DNA of 29,893 nt, taken from assembly GCF_938030685.1 (NCBI RefSeq), contig NZ_CALHHX010000058.1, positions 1 through 29,893 on the forward strand, written 5' to 3'. Below are positions 7,902-15,846 of the stretch, in pieces; within the stretch, counting starts at the first letter, position 1, and every line of letters starts with the position of its first letter. A program made the translations under genes and the position numbers. This DNA is from an uncultured Campylobacter sp. (GTDB taxonomy: Bacteria > Campylobacterota > Campylobacteria > Campylobacterales > Campylobacteraceae). The notes under the pieces are model-generated. The model made no database searches, had not been told where the DNA came from, and saw only the letters and a program-made list of their open reading frames with translations.

Positions 7902-9053
7902 CTATCTTTTCGGCGCGATCTCGGGGCGGAAGATAGCAAATACGAATAAAAAGCTCATCGCTGCGAAAAATACCCAGATAAAGCCGTTTGCGCCTAAAAA
8001 TTTCATCATCGCGCCGATTATCAAAGGCGAGCAGAGCGACGCGCTCGAATAGATAAAAAGCATCGCCGCAGAAATTTGCACGCGAGATGCACCCTCGCCG
8101 GTGATGGAGTCGTTTGCGCGCGCGATGGCGAGCGAATACAAAGGAAAGGCGCCAAATCCCAACATCAGCGCAAGTGCGCACGTTAAGATGAAGCTTTTAG
8201 CAAAAAATAGCGCCGCGCAGGAAGTAAGACCCACGACGCAAACTATCATTATGGCGCGTTTGCGACCAAACTTATCTGAAATAGTGCCACAGACGAGCTG
8301 CGCTAAGAAGCCTCCTGCCATCGCCGATCCCATAAATGCGCCCACCGAGCCCACTCCAAGCCCTGCGCTTAGCACGAAAACGCTCGCCATCGAAAAAAAG
8401 CCGTTAATCAAAATGCCCGCGCAAACCACCGTTGCAAACGCAAGCGGCGGCACGATCGAAATTTGCGGCATCGAGATGCGCATGCGAGCAGGAACTCTGG
8501 GAGGGTTGAAGCGGATTAAATTTACCGGCAGCAGAGCTAGGATGATGAAAAATGCGCTTAGCACGAAGACCTTCATCGTTCCGAAATTTAGCGCCAAAAT
8601 TATAACTCCTATCGCAAACGCGCCGTAAAAAACTGCTTCGTAGATCGCCAGCACGCGGGAGCGGATGGAGTTTGTGATCTTTGAGTTTATCCAGCTTTCG
8701 ATTATCATCAAAAGCGCGTAATAACAAAAGCCCAAAATGAAGCGCAAAATCGCCCAATACACGAGGTTTGAGCCTAGATCGTGCAGCATTGCAGCAATTC
8801 CGAAAAGCGCCGTAAAGACCGCGTATGCCCGCACGTATGAGAGCGCACCGATTATCGAAGGCACGAAAAAGCCGCTAAAGATCGCACCTAAAAAGAAAAA
8901 CGCCGAAATCGCTCCGATCTCAAGCTCGCTGTGACCGGATTCTTTTAGCATGATGCCCGCGCTTGCGATGACTAGCGCGTCGCCGATAAACATAAAGAAA
9001 ATCCCCAGAAATAGGGGGCTTAGCGAGCGTGCCGCGCGCATAGATTCAAACAA
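7902..9053 (-). CDS. MFS transporter, YcaD-like
   Basis: 383 aa, about 12 membrane segments. Segment 4-5 has RFILGFCYYALLMIIESWIN, the ...G....L..IESW.N pattern typical of the YcaD group, and the central loop has a clean motif A, GTISDKFGRKR. The frame stays open far upstream (to 9290), but that extension is polar and runs antisense through the next gene. I therefore place the start at TTG 9051-9053, with AAGGG 7 nt upstream; ATG at 9039-9041 is the fallback. Substrate unknown. Its end nearly meets the opposing MFS gene, with no GC-rich terminator between them, only AT palindrome. Confidence 0.82.
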   Translation of the reverse strand: MFESMRAARSLSPLFLGIFFMFIGDALVIASAGIMLKESGHSELEIGAISAFFFLGAIFSGFFVPSIIGALSYVRAYAVFTALFGIAAMLHDLGSNLVYWAILRFILGFCYYALLMIIESWINSKITNSIRSRVLAIYEAVFYGAFAIGVIILALNFGTMKVFVLSAFFIILALLPVNLIRFNPPRVPARMRISMPQISIVPPLAFATVVCAGILINGFFSMASVFVLSAGLGVGSVGAFMGSAMAGGFLAQLVCGTISDKFGRKRAIMIVCVVGLTSCAALFFAKSFILTCALALMLGFGAFPLYSLAIARANDSITGEGASRVQISAAMLFIYSSASLCSPLIIGAMMKFLGANGFIWVFFAAMSFLFVFAIFRPEIAPKR

Positions 9054-9082
9054 TGACTTTCCCTTGGAATTAAATTTGGCGT

Positions 9083-9088
9083 ATTGTA
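9083..9088 (-). promoter_or_regulatory. Possible -10 box for the YcaD-like gene
   Basis: TACAAT on the minus strand, preceded by GGC rather than TGN. It would give a leader of about 23 nt to the TTG start. One mismatch from consensus and no supporting -35, so tentative. Confidence 0.35.
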
Positions 9089-9153
9089 GCCTTTTATTGA
9101 TTAAAGCTCGGTTTTTATGGCAAAATATTTGAAAAAATTTTGAAGGAGCGGGT

Positions 9154-9747
9154 ATGAGATTAAAAATTTTAACCGCATTTTTACTGGCGGCGATATTTGG
9201 CGGATGCGCGGCGTTTCGAGGCAAGGTATATATATTGGAGGATCCCAAGGTAAAGGAAGCATATAGCGCGATAGAGTTACCGTATAGCATTAAGATAGAT
9301 GGAGAAACTTTTACCAGAAAGTATAAAAATCTTGCGGCGGCATATTATTTTTTAAACGGTGAGGAAGGATTTGGCTGGAGTAAGCTCGTATCTATATCAT
9401 ATTTCAACGACGTAAAAAATATCGATGAGTATGCGTATGGGATATATCAAGCGATCGAAGAGGCCAATGCGGGAAAAAAACAAGAGGATCGACGCTCCTT
9501 CGGCATTTTAAAAACCAACCATACGCAAGCTATAATAGTACTCCTCAATCCGCCCGCCCCCGGAGATCCTAATTTCAATAAATATGAAGTCGATCTAATG
9601 GTTGCAGATATGCAAAGCTGCGGACTTGTACTTGTGCAATACGCGAAAAATTTCGATTCGGATAGAGATTTTAAAAAGATGCGAAAATTTATAAAGGAAA
9701 ATAAAGCCAAAATTTTATCGCAGATGCCTAAGATCAAGTGTAGGTAG
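9154..9747 (+). CDS. Putative lipoprotein of unknown function
   Basis: 197 aa. An N-terminal signal MRLKILTAFLLAAIFGGC ends in a lipobox with the acylated Cys at 18, so it is predicted to be a membrane-anchored lipoprotein. I do not recognise the mature part: a mixed alpha/beta stretch with many Tyr and Lys, DEYAYGIYQAIEEA around residue 95, and a Lys-rich C-terminal helix (DFKKMRKFIKENKAK) ending KIKCR. Strong ribosome site AAGGAG 5 nt before ATG. Coding DNA is visibly more AT-rich, with more ATA and AAA codons, than flanking genes, which may mean recent acquisition or weak codon selection. It stands alone, divergent from the YcaD-like transporter and facing msbA across a 316 bp gap. Confidence 0.75.
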   Translation: MRLKILTAFLLAAIFGGCAAFRGKVYILEDPKVKEAYSAIELPYSIKIDGETFTRKYKNLAAAYYFLNGEEGFGWSKLVSISYFNDVKNIDEYAYGIYQAIEEANAGKKQEDRRSFGILKTNHTQAIIVLLNPPAPGDPNFNKYEVDLMVADMQSCGLVLVQYAKNFDSDRDFKKMRKFIKENKAKILSQMPKIKCR

Positions 9748-10063
9748 CGCCGAAAAATCCGGCATGTGATAAAATTTTACCGCAGCGGTTTTAAAACGGC
9801 GCGAGCCTTTAAATTTAGAGGCAGCCTGCAATGAAGCGCTAAAATTTTAAGATAAATTTTAATCCAAACGTTAAAATTCTAGTAGTCGTGCCCCGTCGCA
9901 CCAAAGTGAAAAGCCCTGCAGCCAAAGCGGCTATCCGCGCGGCTAAATTTTAAAATAAAATTTCAATCTTTGCGGATAAACTTATGCGGCTTACTTCAAA
10001 GATAAAATTTTAAAATTTCATAGAGCAAAACCGGGGCGCAAAAAGGCGCAGAATTTTAAAGCT
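9748..10063. other. Non-coding convergent spacer
   Basis: Lies between the convergent lipoprotein gene and msbA. It contains at least six AAAATTTTA-like palindromes and short GC patches; no open frame with plausible composition. It may serve both genes as a loose terminator region, but I see no classical hairpin with a U-tract. Confidence 0.6.
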
Positions 10064-11785
10064 CTAGCCGTTTTGCATGATCCCCTTTAGGCTGCGATAC
10101 TCCTCGCATTCGCCCGTCAGCTTCGCATCGGTGCCGATAGCGAGGATGTGGCCGTTTTTCATCACGGCGATATTATCGGCGCGCTCGATCGTGGAGAGGC
10201 GGTGGGCGATTACAAAGACGATTTTGCTTTGTTTGATCTTTTCGATGACGTTTGAGATCTCCTTTTCGCTTGCGTTATCCAGCGCCGAAGTCGCCTCGTC
10301 GAATATTAAAATTTGCGGGTCCTTATACAGCGCGCGCGCGATGGCGATACGCTGGCGCTGCCCGCCGCTAAGGTTTGCGCCGAACTCGCTAAGCACGGTG
10401 TAAATTCCATCCTTCATCGAGCTTACGAACTCATAGGCGTTGGCTAGCTTGAGCGCCTCTATGACGCGCTGCTCGTTAAATTCCGCGCCGTAGCTTACGT
10501 TTTGCGCGATTGTATCGTTGAAAATATAGACGCGCTGGCTTACGAGGCCGATGTTTTCGCGCAGGCTAGGGATACTAAACTCGCCGATCTCGTCGTTGCC
10601 GTTGAATAAAATTTTACCGCTGCTTGCGTCGTAAAAGCGCATCAGCAGGTTCACGACCGAGCTTTTGCCGCCGCCGCTGTTTCCGACGAGCGCTAAAATT
10701 TCGCCCTTTTTGACGCTGAAGCTTATATCTTTCAGCGCCGCCTTGTCGCCGTAGTTTAGCGACACGTCGCAAAAGCTCACCGAGCCGATCTCACCCATCT
10801 GCTTGCCGCCTCCGACGATCGTAGGCTCCAAGTCTATGAGCTCAAAGGTCCGCTCGCTCGCTGCAATGGCGTCTTGCATGTTGTTGTAGAGCGAGGAGAC
10901 CTTTTTTATCGGGGTGTAAACCATAAAAAGCGCCGTAAGGAAGCTAAAAAAGCTGCCGATACTCATCTGGCCCGCGATGACCTCCTGCCCTCCGACGATG
11001 ATCACCACGGCGATGCCCACTGCGCCTAGCATCTCCATGATCGGGCTTACCAGGCACGCCGTTACGACCGCCTTTAAATTTAGACCGAAAAATTTCTTGT
11101 TTTCGGCGTTAAATTTCTCCACTTCAAAGCTCTCGGCGTTGCTTGCCTTGACGATTTCGATGTTGGAGTAAATTTGGCTGAGCGCCGAGGAGATATCGGA
11201 TGTTTTCTCTTGAGATTCGCGCGAAATTTTTTTCATCCGCTTTGCAAGGCGCGAAAGCGGATATATCGCGCACGGAAAGACCACGAGCGCGAAAAAAGAG
11301 AGCTTTGGGCTCTGATAGATCACGACGCCCAAAAGCCCCAAAATCGTAATGATCTGCGTGAAAAAATCGGGGATCATATTCGAAACCACGACGCGGATAC
11401 GCTCGATGTCGTTGATCGTGCGGCTGATGAGCTCGCCCGTGCGGAAGCGGTTGAAAAAATCCACGTCCAGCCGCACGAGGCTTGCGACGAGCCTATCGCG
11501 GAAGCGGCGCACCGTGTCTTGACCGATGAAGGCGGTGAAGTAGTTTTGCATAAACGCACCGCCGCTTTTCATCGCGAAAACCACGATGATTGCGATCGGA
11601 AGCGTGTAGAGATACGGCTCGTTTTTTTCGACGAAAATTTTATTTAAAACGGGCTCGACCAGCTTCGCGCTCGCAGCAGTCGCCACGCTCGTCATCACCA
11701 TACCCAAAATCGCCAATGCAAACTGCGGCTTGTAATCCCTAAAATAAGGCTTAAAGCGCGATAGTAAAGTTTTAAAGCCGTTCAA
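10064..11785 (-). CDS. msbA: Lipid A/lipopolysaccharide-flipping ABC transporter MsbA
   Basis: 573 aa half-transporter: a six-helix membrane domain (about 1-315) then an ATPase domain. Walker A is GNSGGGKSS (368-376), Q-loop Q417 in LVSQRVY, signature LSGGQ (472-476), Walker B ILIFDE (492-497) and switch His528 in AHRLST. Coupling-helix region GELISRTINDIERI is typical of lipid exporters. MsbA dimers flip the lipid A-core of lipooligosaccharide across the inner membrane. The start is TTG at 11783-11785, with AAGGA 6 nt upstream. Gene order murJ-cysS-msbA matches C. jejuni and supports the msbA call over a generic multidrug exporter. Unlike the compact arrangement expected, 1.17 kb of repeat-rich DNA separates it from cysS, so it probably has its own promoter. 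Confidence 0.9.
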   Translation of the reverse strand: MNGFKTLLSRFKPYFRDYKPQFALAILGMVMTSVATAASAKLVEPVLNKIFVEKNEPYLYTLPIAIIVVFAMKSGGAFMQNYFTAFIGQDTVRRFRDRLVASLVRLDVDFFNRFRTGELISRTINDIERIRVVVSNMIPDFFTQIITILGLLGVVIYQSPKLSFFALVVFPCAIYPLSRLAKRMKKISRESQEKTSDISSALSQIYSNIEIVKASNAESFEVEKFNAENKKFFGLNLKAVVTACLVSPIMEMLGAVGIAVVIIVGGQEVIAGQMSIGSFFSFLTALFMVYTPIKKVSSLYNNMQDAIAASERTFELIDLEPTIVGGGKQMGEIGSVSFCDVSLNYGDKAALKDISFSVKKGEILALVGNSGGGKSSVVNLLMRFYDASSGKILFNGNDEIGEFSIPSLRENIGLVSQRVYIFNDTIAQNVSYGAEFNEQRVIEALKLANAYEFVSSMKDGIYTVLSEFGANLSGGQRQRIAIARALYKDPQILIFDEATSALDNASEKEISNVIEKIKQSKIVFVIAHRLSTIERADNIAVMKNGHILAIGTDAKLTGECEEYRSLKGIMQNG

Positions 11786-11818
11786 ATGCTATCCTTTTTT
11801 ATAAAATTTTTAAAATTT

Positions 11819-11914
11819 AAATCTCAAAATTCCTGAAATTTTAGAATTTAAAATCCAAAAATTCTTGAAATTTTAAAATTTATAATTCCAAAATTCTTGA
11901 AATTTTAGAATTTC
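11819..11914. repeat. Three tandem copies of a 32 bp AT-rich repeat
   Basis: Copies at 11819-11850, 11851-11882 and 11883-11914, exactly 32 bp apart, 27-28 of 32 positions matching between neighbours. Shared core ATTCTTGAAATTTTA (first copy has ATTCCTG), flanked by AAATTC and GAATTT so that each copy can fold into a small hairpin. They start 34 bp upstream of msbA, inside its likely promoter or leader region. There are no spacers, so this is not a CRISPR array. Confidence 0.9.
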
Positions 11915-12041
11915 GGCCGCGAGGCAGCACAAAATTTGCGCGACGGCGCGGGACTAATTTGCGCTTCGCAAGCACGCTAAATCAACTCGCTCGCATGCGG
12001 CGACCATGTGGACGACGCCGAGATTTAGCTTTTTTGTTTGC

Positions 12042-12066
12042 CGCTTTTAAAGCGTTAAGCGCTTAA
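12042..12066. repeat. Nested palindromes
   Basis: CGCTTTTAAAGCG (12042-12054) is immediately followed by the perfect 12 bp palindrome TTAAGCGCTTAA (12055-12066). The combined stretch can fold in alternative ways. No neighbouring gene start is close enough to assign it as an operator. Confidence 0.6.
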
Positions 12067-12102
12067 AGCGAGTGAGCTTTTATTCATCGCGATTTCTAAA
12101 CA

Positions 12103-12142
12103 CTTTCGCACGCCATTTTAAGCGTTAAATGCTTTGAGGCGC
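12103..12142 (+). repeat. 40 bp direct repeat, copy 1
   Basis: Begins CTTTCGCACGCC and ends AATGCTTTGAGGCGC. It matches 12194-12234 with three substitutions and one inserted base. Both lie in the cysS-msbA spacer. Confidence 0.85.
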
Positions 12143-12193
12143 TGTGAACCGTCCAGAGGGCGCCGCACTGCCGCCATATCGCATTGCATTGCG

Positions 12194-12234
12194 CTTTCGT
12201 ACGCCCATTTTAAGCGGCAAATGCTTTGAGGCGC
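12194..12234 (+). repeat. 40 bp direct repeat, copy 2
   Basis: Begins CTTTCGTACGCCC and ends AATGCTTTGAGGCGC; second copy of 12103-12142, offset by 91 bp. Confidence 0.85.
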
Positions 12235-12587
12235 CATAAAGTGTTACAAAGTGTCGTATCGTAATTGCATCGCGTTATATCGCTATTTTGCAGCGCCGCG
12301 CCGCATTGCGCTTTTGCGCCGCCGCACCGCCGAATGAAAATCGCAGCTTGTCTTGTGGCTTTGCCGCTACATCAGCCGTATCGACAAATGAAATCGCGAC
12401 TTTCATCGCTGCGTGCACCCGCGTACAATATCGCTATAAAAATCGCGCCAAAATTTGCACGTCACCACAGCATGTTCCACTGCACCTAGTCGCGTTAAAA
12501 TTTACGCATAGGCTGCCGCAGCGCTGCTTTCACTGCGCTGCATCGCAACTTTGCATCGCCAATTGCCATAAAATCGCACTAAAATTT

Positions 12588-12732
12588 ACGCACAGACGAA
12601 GCCGTAGTGCTACCGCTGTACCGCGCTATATCGCGCCGCCGTATCGTCCATTGCCTATAAAACGCGGTAAATACGCGCAGACGAGCCGTAGCGTTACTCC
12701 ATTTTGCCACGGCTATATCGCGCCGCCGTATC
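12588..12732 (+). repeat. Degenerate tandem repeat of about 86 bp (two units)
   Basis: Unit 1 core 12588-12645 and unit 2 core 12673-12732 share ACGC-CAGACGA-GCCGTAG at the left and CTATATCGCGCCGCCGTATC at the right, 87 bp apart. A third fragment, CGCCGCCGTATC, sits at 12834-12845. The whole block 12280-12900 also repeats AAAATTTACGC and GAATGAAAAT. It looks like decayed repeat DNA and not a gene. Confidence 0.7.
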
Positions 12733-12951
12733 AGCTGCGCCGACGAATGAAAATAGCGACCCGCCTTGTGCCTCTGTCGCCGCGTCATGCTGCACATCGC
12801 ATCACTCCTGCGCCGCACCACCAAATAAAATCACGCCGCCGTATCGAAATGCCGCAAATAAAAATCGCACTGAAATTTACGCGCGGATTAGCGTTCGGAT
12901 TTACGCTTTGTATCGTAAAAAATCACAAAATTTAGCGTAAAATTTTACGTT

Positions 12952-14382
12952 TTACTCCGCTGCGACCTCCCAAACGGTGCCGCTAGGCGTATCCATCACT
13001 TCGATCTTCATATCCGTAAGGCGCGCCCTGATGGCATCCGCGCTCACAAAGTCCTTTTCCGCCTTCGCCTGCGCGCGCTGTTTTATCAGCTCCTCGATCT
13101 GCGCCCTTTGCTGCTCGCTCACGCCGAAGCGAAAGTATTCGGTCTCATCCTCATATAAAATTCCGAGCGTCTGCTTCGCAAACTCCAAATTTGCGGCGAT
13201 CTGAACCTTTAGCGCCTTGTCTTTTGGCGCGCGATCGAGCGCTTCGTTCGCGCTTGCTACGAAGCTATCGAGTACTGCAAGCGCGCCTGAGGTGTTGAGA
13301 TCATCGCTTAAAAACCCCATCATCTCCGATCTAAATTTAGCCTCCGCAGCAGGCAACTCGGACGCGGAATTTTGCCCTGCAGCAGGAGCTAAAACGTCGC
13401 GGACGCGCTTTTTAAGGCGGTAAATTTTATCTAGCCTCTTTTTGCTCGCAAGCAGATCGGCTATCGAATAATTAAAATTTGCCCTGTAATGCGAGCTTAA
13501 GAGATAAAATCTCAGCGCCTCGCCCGGTGCGATTTTTAGGGCGTCGCCTACAAAAAAGGAGTTGCCGAGGCTCTTGCTCATCTTTTCGTTATTTACCTGC
13601 ACGAAGCCGTTGTGAAGCCAGTATTTGCTTAGCGCTCTATGACGGGCGCAGCGGCACTGTGCGGCTTCGTTTTCGTGATGCGGGAAGAGTAGATCGGCGC
13701 CGCCTGCGTGAATATCGATGCAAAATTGCGGATCGCCGCTATCAAGGTGCGCTAAAATCATCGCGACGCACTCGCTGTGCCAGCCCGGGCGCCCTTTACC
13801 AAACGGACTATCAAACCAATTCTCGTCAAATTTCCACAGCACGAAGTCCTTCTCGTCGTGCTTGGCATCGTTTGAGGCGACGCGGGCGATGTTTTTACTA
13901 GCGTCGTCCTTTTTACCGCTAAGACTTAGATAATCCCCGTCCTTGCGCGTGTCGAAGTAGATACCGTCACCGGCGATCTCGTAGGCAAAGCCTTTTTGAA
14001 GAAGCGAGGATATGAGCTCGCAGATCGCGGCGATATTTTCGGTCGCCTTGGGCGAAATGCTCGCGTCCGCGACGTTTAGCGCGCTCATATCCTGCAAATA
14101 TCTGCGGGTATAAAGCTCCGTGATCTCCCCCAGACTCTTGCCGGTTTCCGCCATCTTTTTTAAAATTTTATCGTCAATGTCGGTGAAATTTCGCGCAAAT
14201 TTAACCTCATAGCCCTCCGCTTGCAGTACGCGACGCAGCAGATCGAAGCTCACGGCGCTTTTTGCGTGCCCAAGATGCGCGTCGTCATAAACGGTCGGGC
14301 CGCAGGCGTAAATGCGCGCTAACCCCTCGCTAATGGGCTTAAAAGGGAGCTTCTTTTTGCTCAAACTATCATAAATTACCAT
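12952..14382 (-). CDS. cysS: Cysteine--tRNA ligase
   Basis: 476 aa class I synthetase that charges tRNA-Cys in the cytoplasm. The HIGH motif is HLGH (36-39) in CGPTVYDDAHLGHAKS, and KMSKS is at 267-271. The zinc site that discriminates cysteine is complete: C27, C205 (WHSEC), H235 and E239 (FPHHENE). The DALR and C-terminal tRNA-binding parts follow, and length is normal. Start ATG at 14380-14382, overlapping the end of murJ by 14 bp; AAAAGG lies about 8 nt upstream within murJ, so the two genes are translationally coupled. The same neighbour order occurs in C. jejuni. Confidence 0.97.
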   Translation of the reverse strand: MVIYDSLSKKKLPFKPISEGLARIYACGPTVYDDAHLGHAKSAVSFDLLRRVLQAEGYEVKFARNFTDIDDKILKKMAETGKSLGEITELYTRRYLQDMSALNVADASISPKATENIAAICELISSLLQKGFAYEIAGDGIYFDTRKDGDYLSLSGKKDDASKNIARVASNDAKHDEKDFVLWKFDENWFDSPFGKGRPGWHSECVAMILAHLDSGDPQFCIDIHAGGADLLFPHHENEAAQCRCARHRALSKYWLHNGFVQVNNEKMSKSLGNSFFVGDALKIAPGEALRFYLLSSHYRANFNYSIADLLASKKRLDKIYRLKKRVRDVLAPAAGQNSASELPAAEAKFRSEMMGFLSDDLNTSGALAVLDSFVASANEALDRAPKDKALKVQIAANLEFAKQTLGILYEDETEYFRFGVSEQQRAQIEELIKQRAQAKAEKDFVSADAIRARLTDMKIEVMDTPSGTVWEVAAE

Positions 14383-15766
14383 AATACAAGCCTTTTAAAA
14401 TGTATAAAATCGCCGCTTCGCCCGCACAAAGCGCCGCGATCGCAATAATTTTTTTTGCGCGGATTATAGCTAAAAAGTTATTAAATCCAAAAAAATAGAG
14501 GTTGAAGCCGAGCAGAAACGCCCCCGTTATCGTGCTTGCAAACGCAAGCCCCACGGCTCCGAAGGGTTTAAAAAACAGCGCGCACAAAGCAACGTTTATA
14601 AAGACGCACCAGATCGAAATTTTCGCGCTTAGCTTCTGCTTCATATTTGCATACAGCCAGTGCGAAAAAATCCTAGACAGCCCAAATGGCACGAGCCCCA
14701 CCATATATGCGCCGAGAACTGCGGCGCATTCGATGGAATTTTGGCGGGTAAATTCTCCGCGCTCAAATAGCAGCTGCGTGATCTCGTTTCGCAGCATCAC
14801 GCCGCCTATCGCAGAGAGCCCGAGCAGCGCCAAAAGGAAGTAAAACCCGCGCTCGACGAGCGCCAGAGCCTGCGCGTCGTCGTGAGCTTTTACGAATTTG
14901 CTCATGCGCGGAAAGATCGCCGTGCTAAGCGCGATCGCAAAAAGCGCGAGCGGCAGCTGAAATATGCGGTTTGCGTAGTACAGATAGCTGATACTGCCGC
15001 TAGCAAGGAAGCTCGCAAAAAAGGTATCTATAAACGAGCTTAGCTGAAGCGCCGACGCACCGAGCACGCCTGCGAAAAAATTTTTATAAAAGCCCTGCGT
15101 CTGCGGTTTATCGCCTCGCGCAAGCCGCGCAAAGCCGCCCGCTAAGACACGCAGCATGCCGGTAAATTTCAACGCATAAACGTGCACCGCAAGCTGCAAA
15201 AGTCCGCCCGCTACGACGCCGAAGCTAAGATAGAGCACCGCCGTAGCCCCGTCCTTACCGCGAGCTAGCAGAAGCGCCGCTATCATCGCTAAATTTAAAA
15301 GTGCGGTCGAAAACGCCGTCGTAGCGAAGTGGTCGCGATACTGAAGCAGCGAGGCAAAGAGCGTAACGACGAAGATAAATGTAAGGTAGAAAAAATTTAT
15401 CCGCACGTACGGCACCGCAAGACCGATCTGCTCGGCGCTAAATCCGTATGCTAAAACTTTGGTAAAAACGGGTGCAGCAAGCAGTACGAGTGCCGTTAAA
15501 AGCGCGATGAAAATGCTAAATTTAATAAGCACCGAGGCTGCGAAAATTCCTTTTTTACGCGCGGCTGTAAAACTCGGTAAAAACGCCTGCGTAAAGGCCC
15601 CCTCGCCGAATAGTCTGCGAAAAAGATTGGGCAGTTTAAACGCTACGAAAAACAGATCGCTATAAATCCCCGCGCCCAAAACCGATGCGGTAAGCAGGTC
15701 GCGCACGAAACCCAAAACCCGCGAAATCAGCGTGCCTACGCTATTTGTAAAAAAGCCTCTGAGCAT
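14369..15766 (-). CDS. murJ: Lipid II flippase MurJ
   Basis: 465 aa MOP-superfamily membrane protein with about 14 membrane segments. MurJ moves the peptidoglycan precursor lipid II across the inner membrane. Family marks include TLISRVLGFVRDLL near the N-terminus, with R16 and R22 at positions matching arginines essential in E. coli MurJ, and RRLFGEGAFTQAFLPSF (about 50-66). Start ATG with GGAG 4 nt upstream. First gene of murJ-cysS, read from a bidirectional promoter region shared with the mla operon. Confidence 0.95.
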   Translation of the reverse strand: MLRGFFTNSVGTLISRVLGFVRDLLTASVLGAGIYSDLFFVAFKLPNLFRRLFGEGAFTQAFLPSFTAARKKGIFAASVLIKFSIFIALLTALVLLAAPVFTKVLAYGFSAEQIGLAVPYVRINFFYLTFIFVVTLFASLLQYRDHFATTAFSTALLNLAMIAALLLARGKDGATAVLYLSFGVVAGGLLQLAVHVYALKFTGMLRVLAGGFARLARGDKPQTQGFYKNFFAGVLGASALQLSSFIDTFFASFLASGSISYLYYANRIFQLPLALFAIALSTAIFPRMSKFVKAHDDAQALALVERGFYFLLALLGLSAIGGVMLRNEITQLLFERGEFTRQNSIECAAVLGAYMVGLVPFGLSRIFSHWLYANMKQKLSAKISIWCVFINVALCALFFKPFGAVGLAFASTITGAFLLGFNLYFFGFNNFLAIIRAKKIIAIAALCAGEAAILYILKGLYYGNL

Positions 15767-15801
15767 AAATCTCCATTAAATTTTATAAAATGCCAAGGTT
15801 G

Positions 15802-15812
15802 ATTATATTATA
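15802..15812 (-). promoter_or_regulatory. Overlapping -10 boxes for murJ-cysS
   Basis: On the minus strand, TATAAT occurs twice, at 15807-15812 and 15802-15807, sharing one base. Either gives a leader of roughly 25-35 nt to the murJ ATG. They overlap the plus-strand -10 at 15809-15814, so the two directions probably compete for polymerase. Confidence 0.6.
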
Positions 15813-15814
15813 AT
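15809..15814 (+). promoter_or_regulatory. -10 box of the mla-ruvA-ddl operon
   Basis: Perfect TATAAT, giving a start near 15821 and a leader of about 26 nt to the mlaE TTG. It overlaps the minus-strand murJ boxes. Confidence 0.6.
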
Positions 15815-15846
15815 TTCCCCTATTTTTTGATTTTGGAGAGAAATTT

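Larger units (their letters stand above)
11915..12951. other. Repeat-rich non-coding block between msbA and cysS
   Basis: Over 1 kb with no credible gene. Long frames exist (for example 12288-12935 on the plus strand), but their translation is rich in His, Arg, Cys and Pro and only echoes DNA repeats (KIALKFTH-type segments recur). The block holds the 40 bp direct repeats, the 86 bp degenerate tandem and the nested palindromes listed separately. RAATTY sites are sparser here than in other spacers, so it differs in origin or age. Confidence 0.65.

Noticed and set aside
8101..8628. 175-codon plus-strand frame
   Set aside because: Antisense to the YcaD-like transporter; no family features.
9054..9290. 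N-terminal extension of the YcaD-like transporter to an upstream start
   Set aside because: It is polar, runs antisense through the lipoprotein gene and its promoter region, and has no ribosome site; the TTG at 9053 does.
11819..11914. Possible CRISPR array
   Set aside because: The three 32 bp copies are directly adjacent with no spacers, and there are no cas genes.
12288..12935. 215-codon plus-strand frame in the msbA-cysS gap
   Set aside because: Translation is rich in His, Arg, Cys and Pro, with repeats that mirror DNA repeats. There is no ribosome site, no known motif, and overlapping open frames on both strands.
13479..13901. 140-codon plus-strand frame
   Set aside because: Antisense to cysS, which has all its catalytic motifs.
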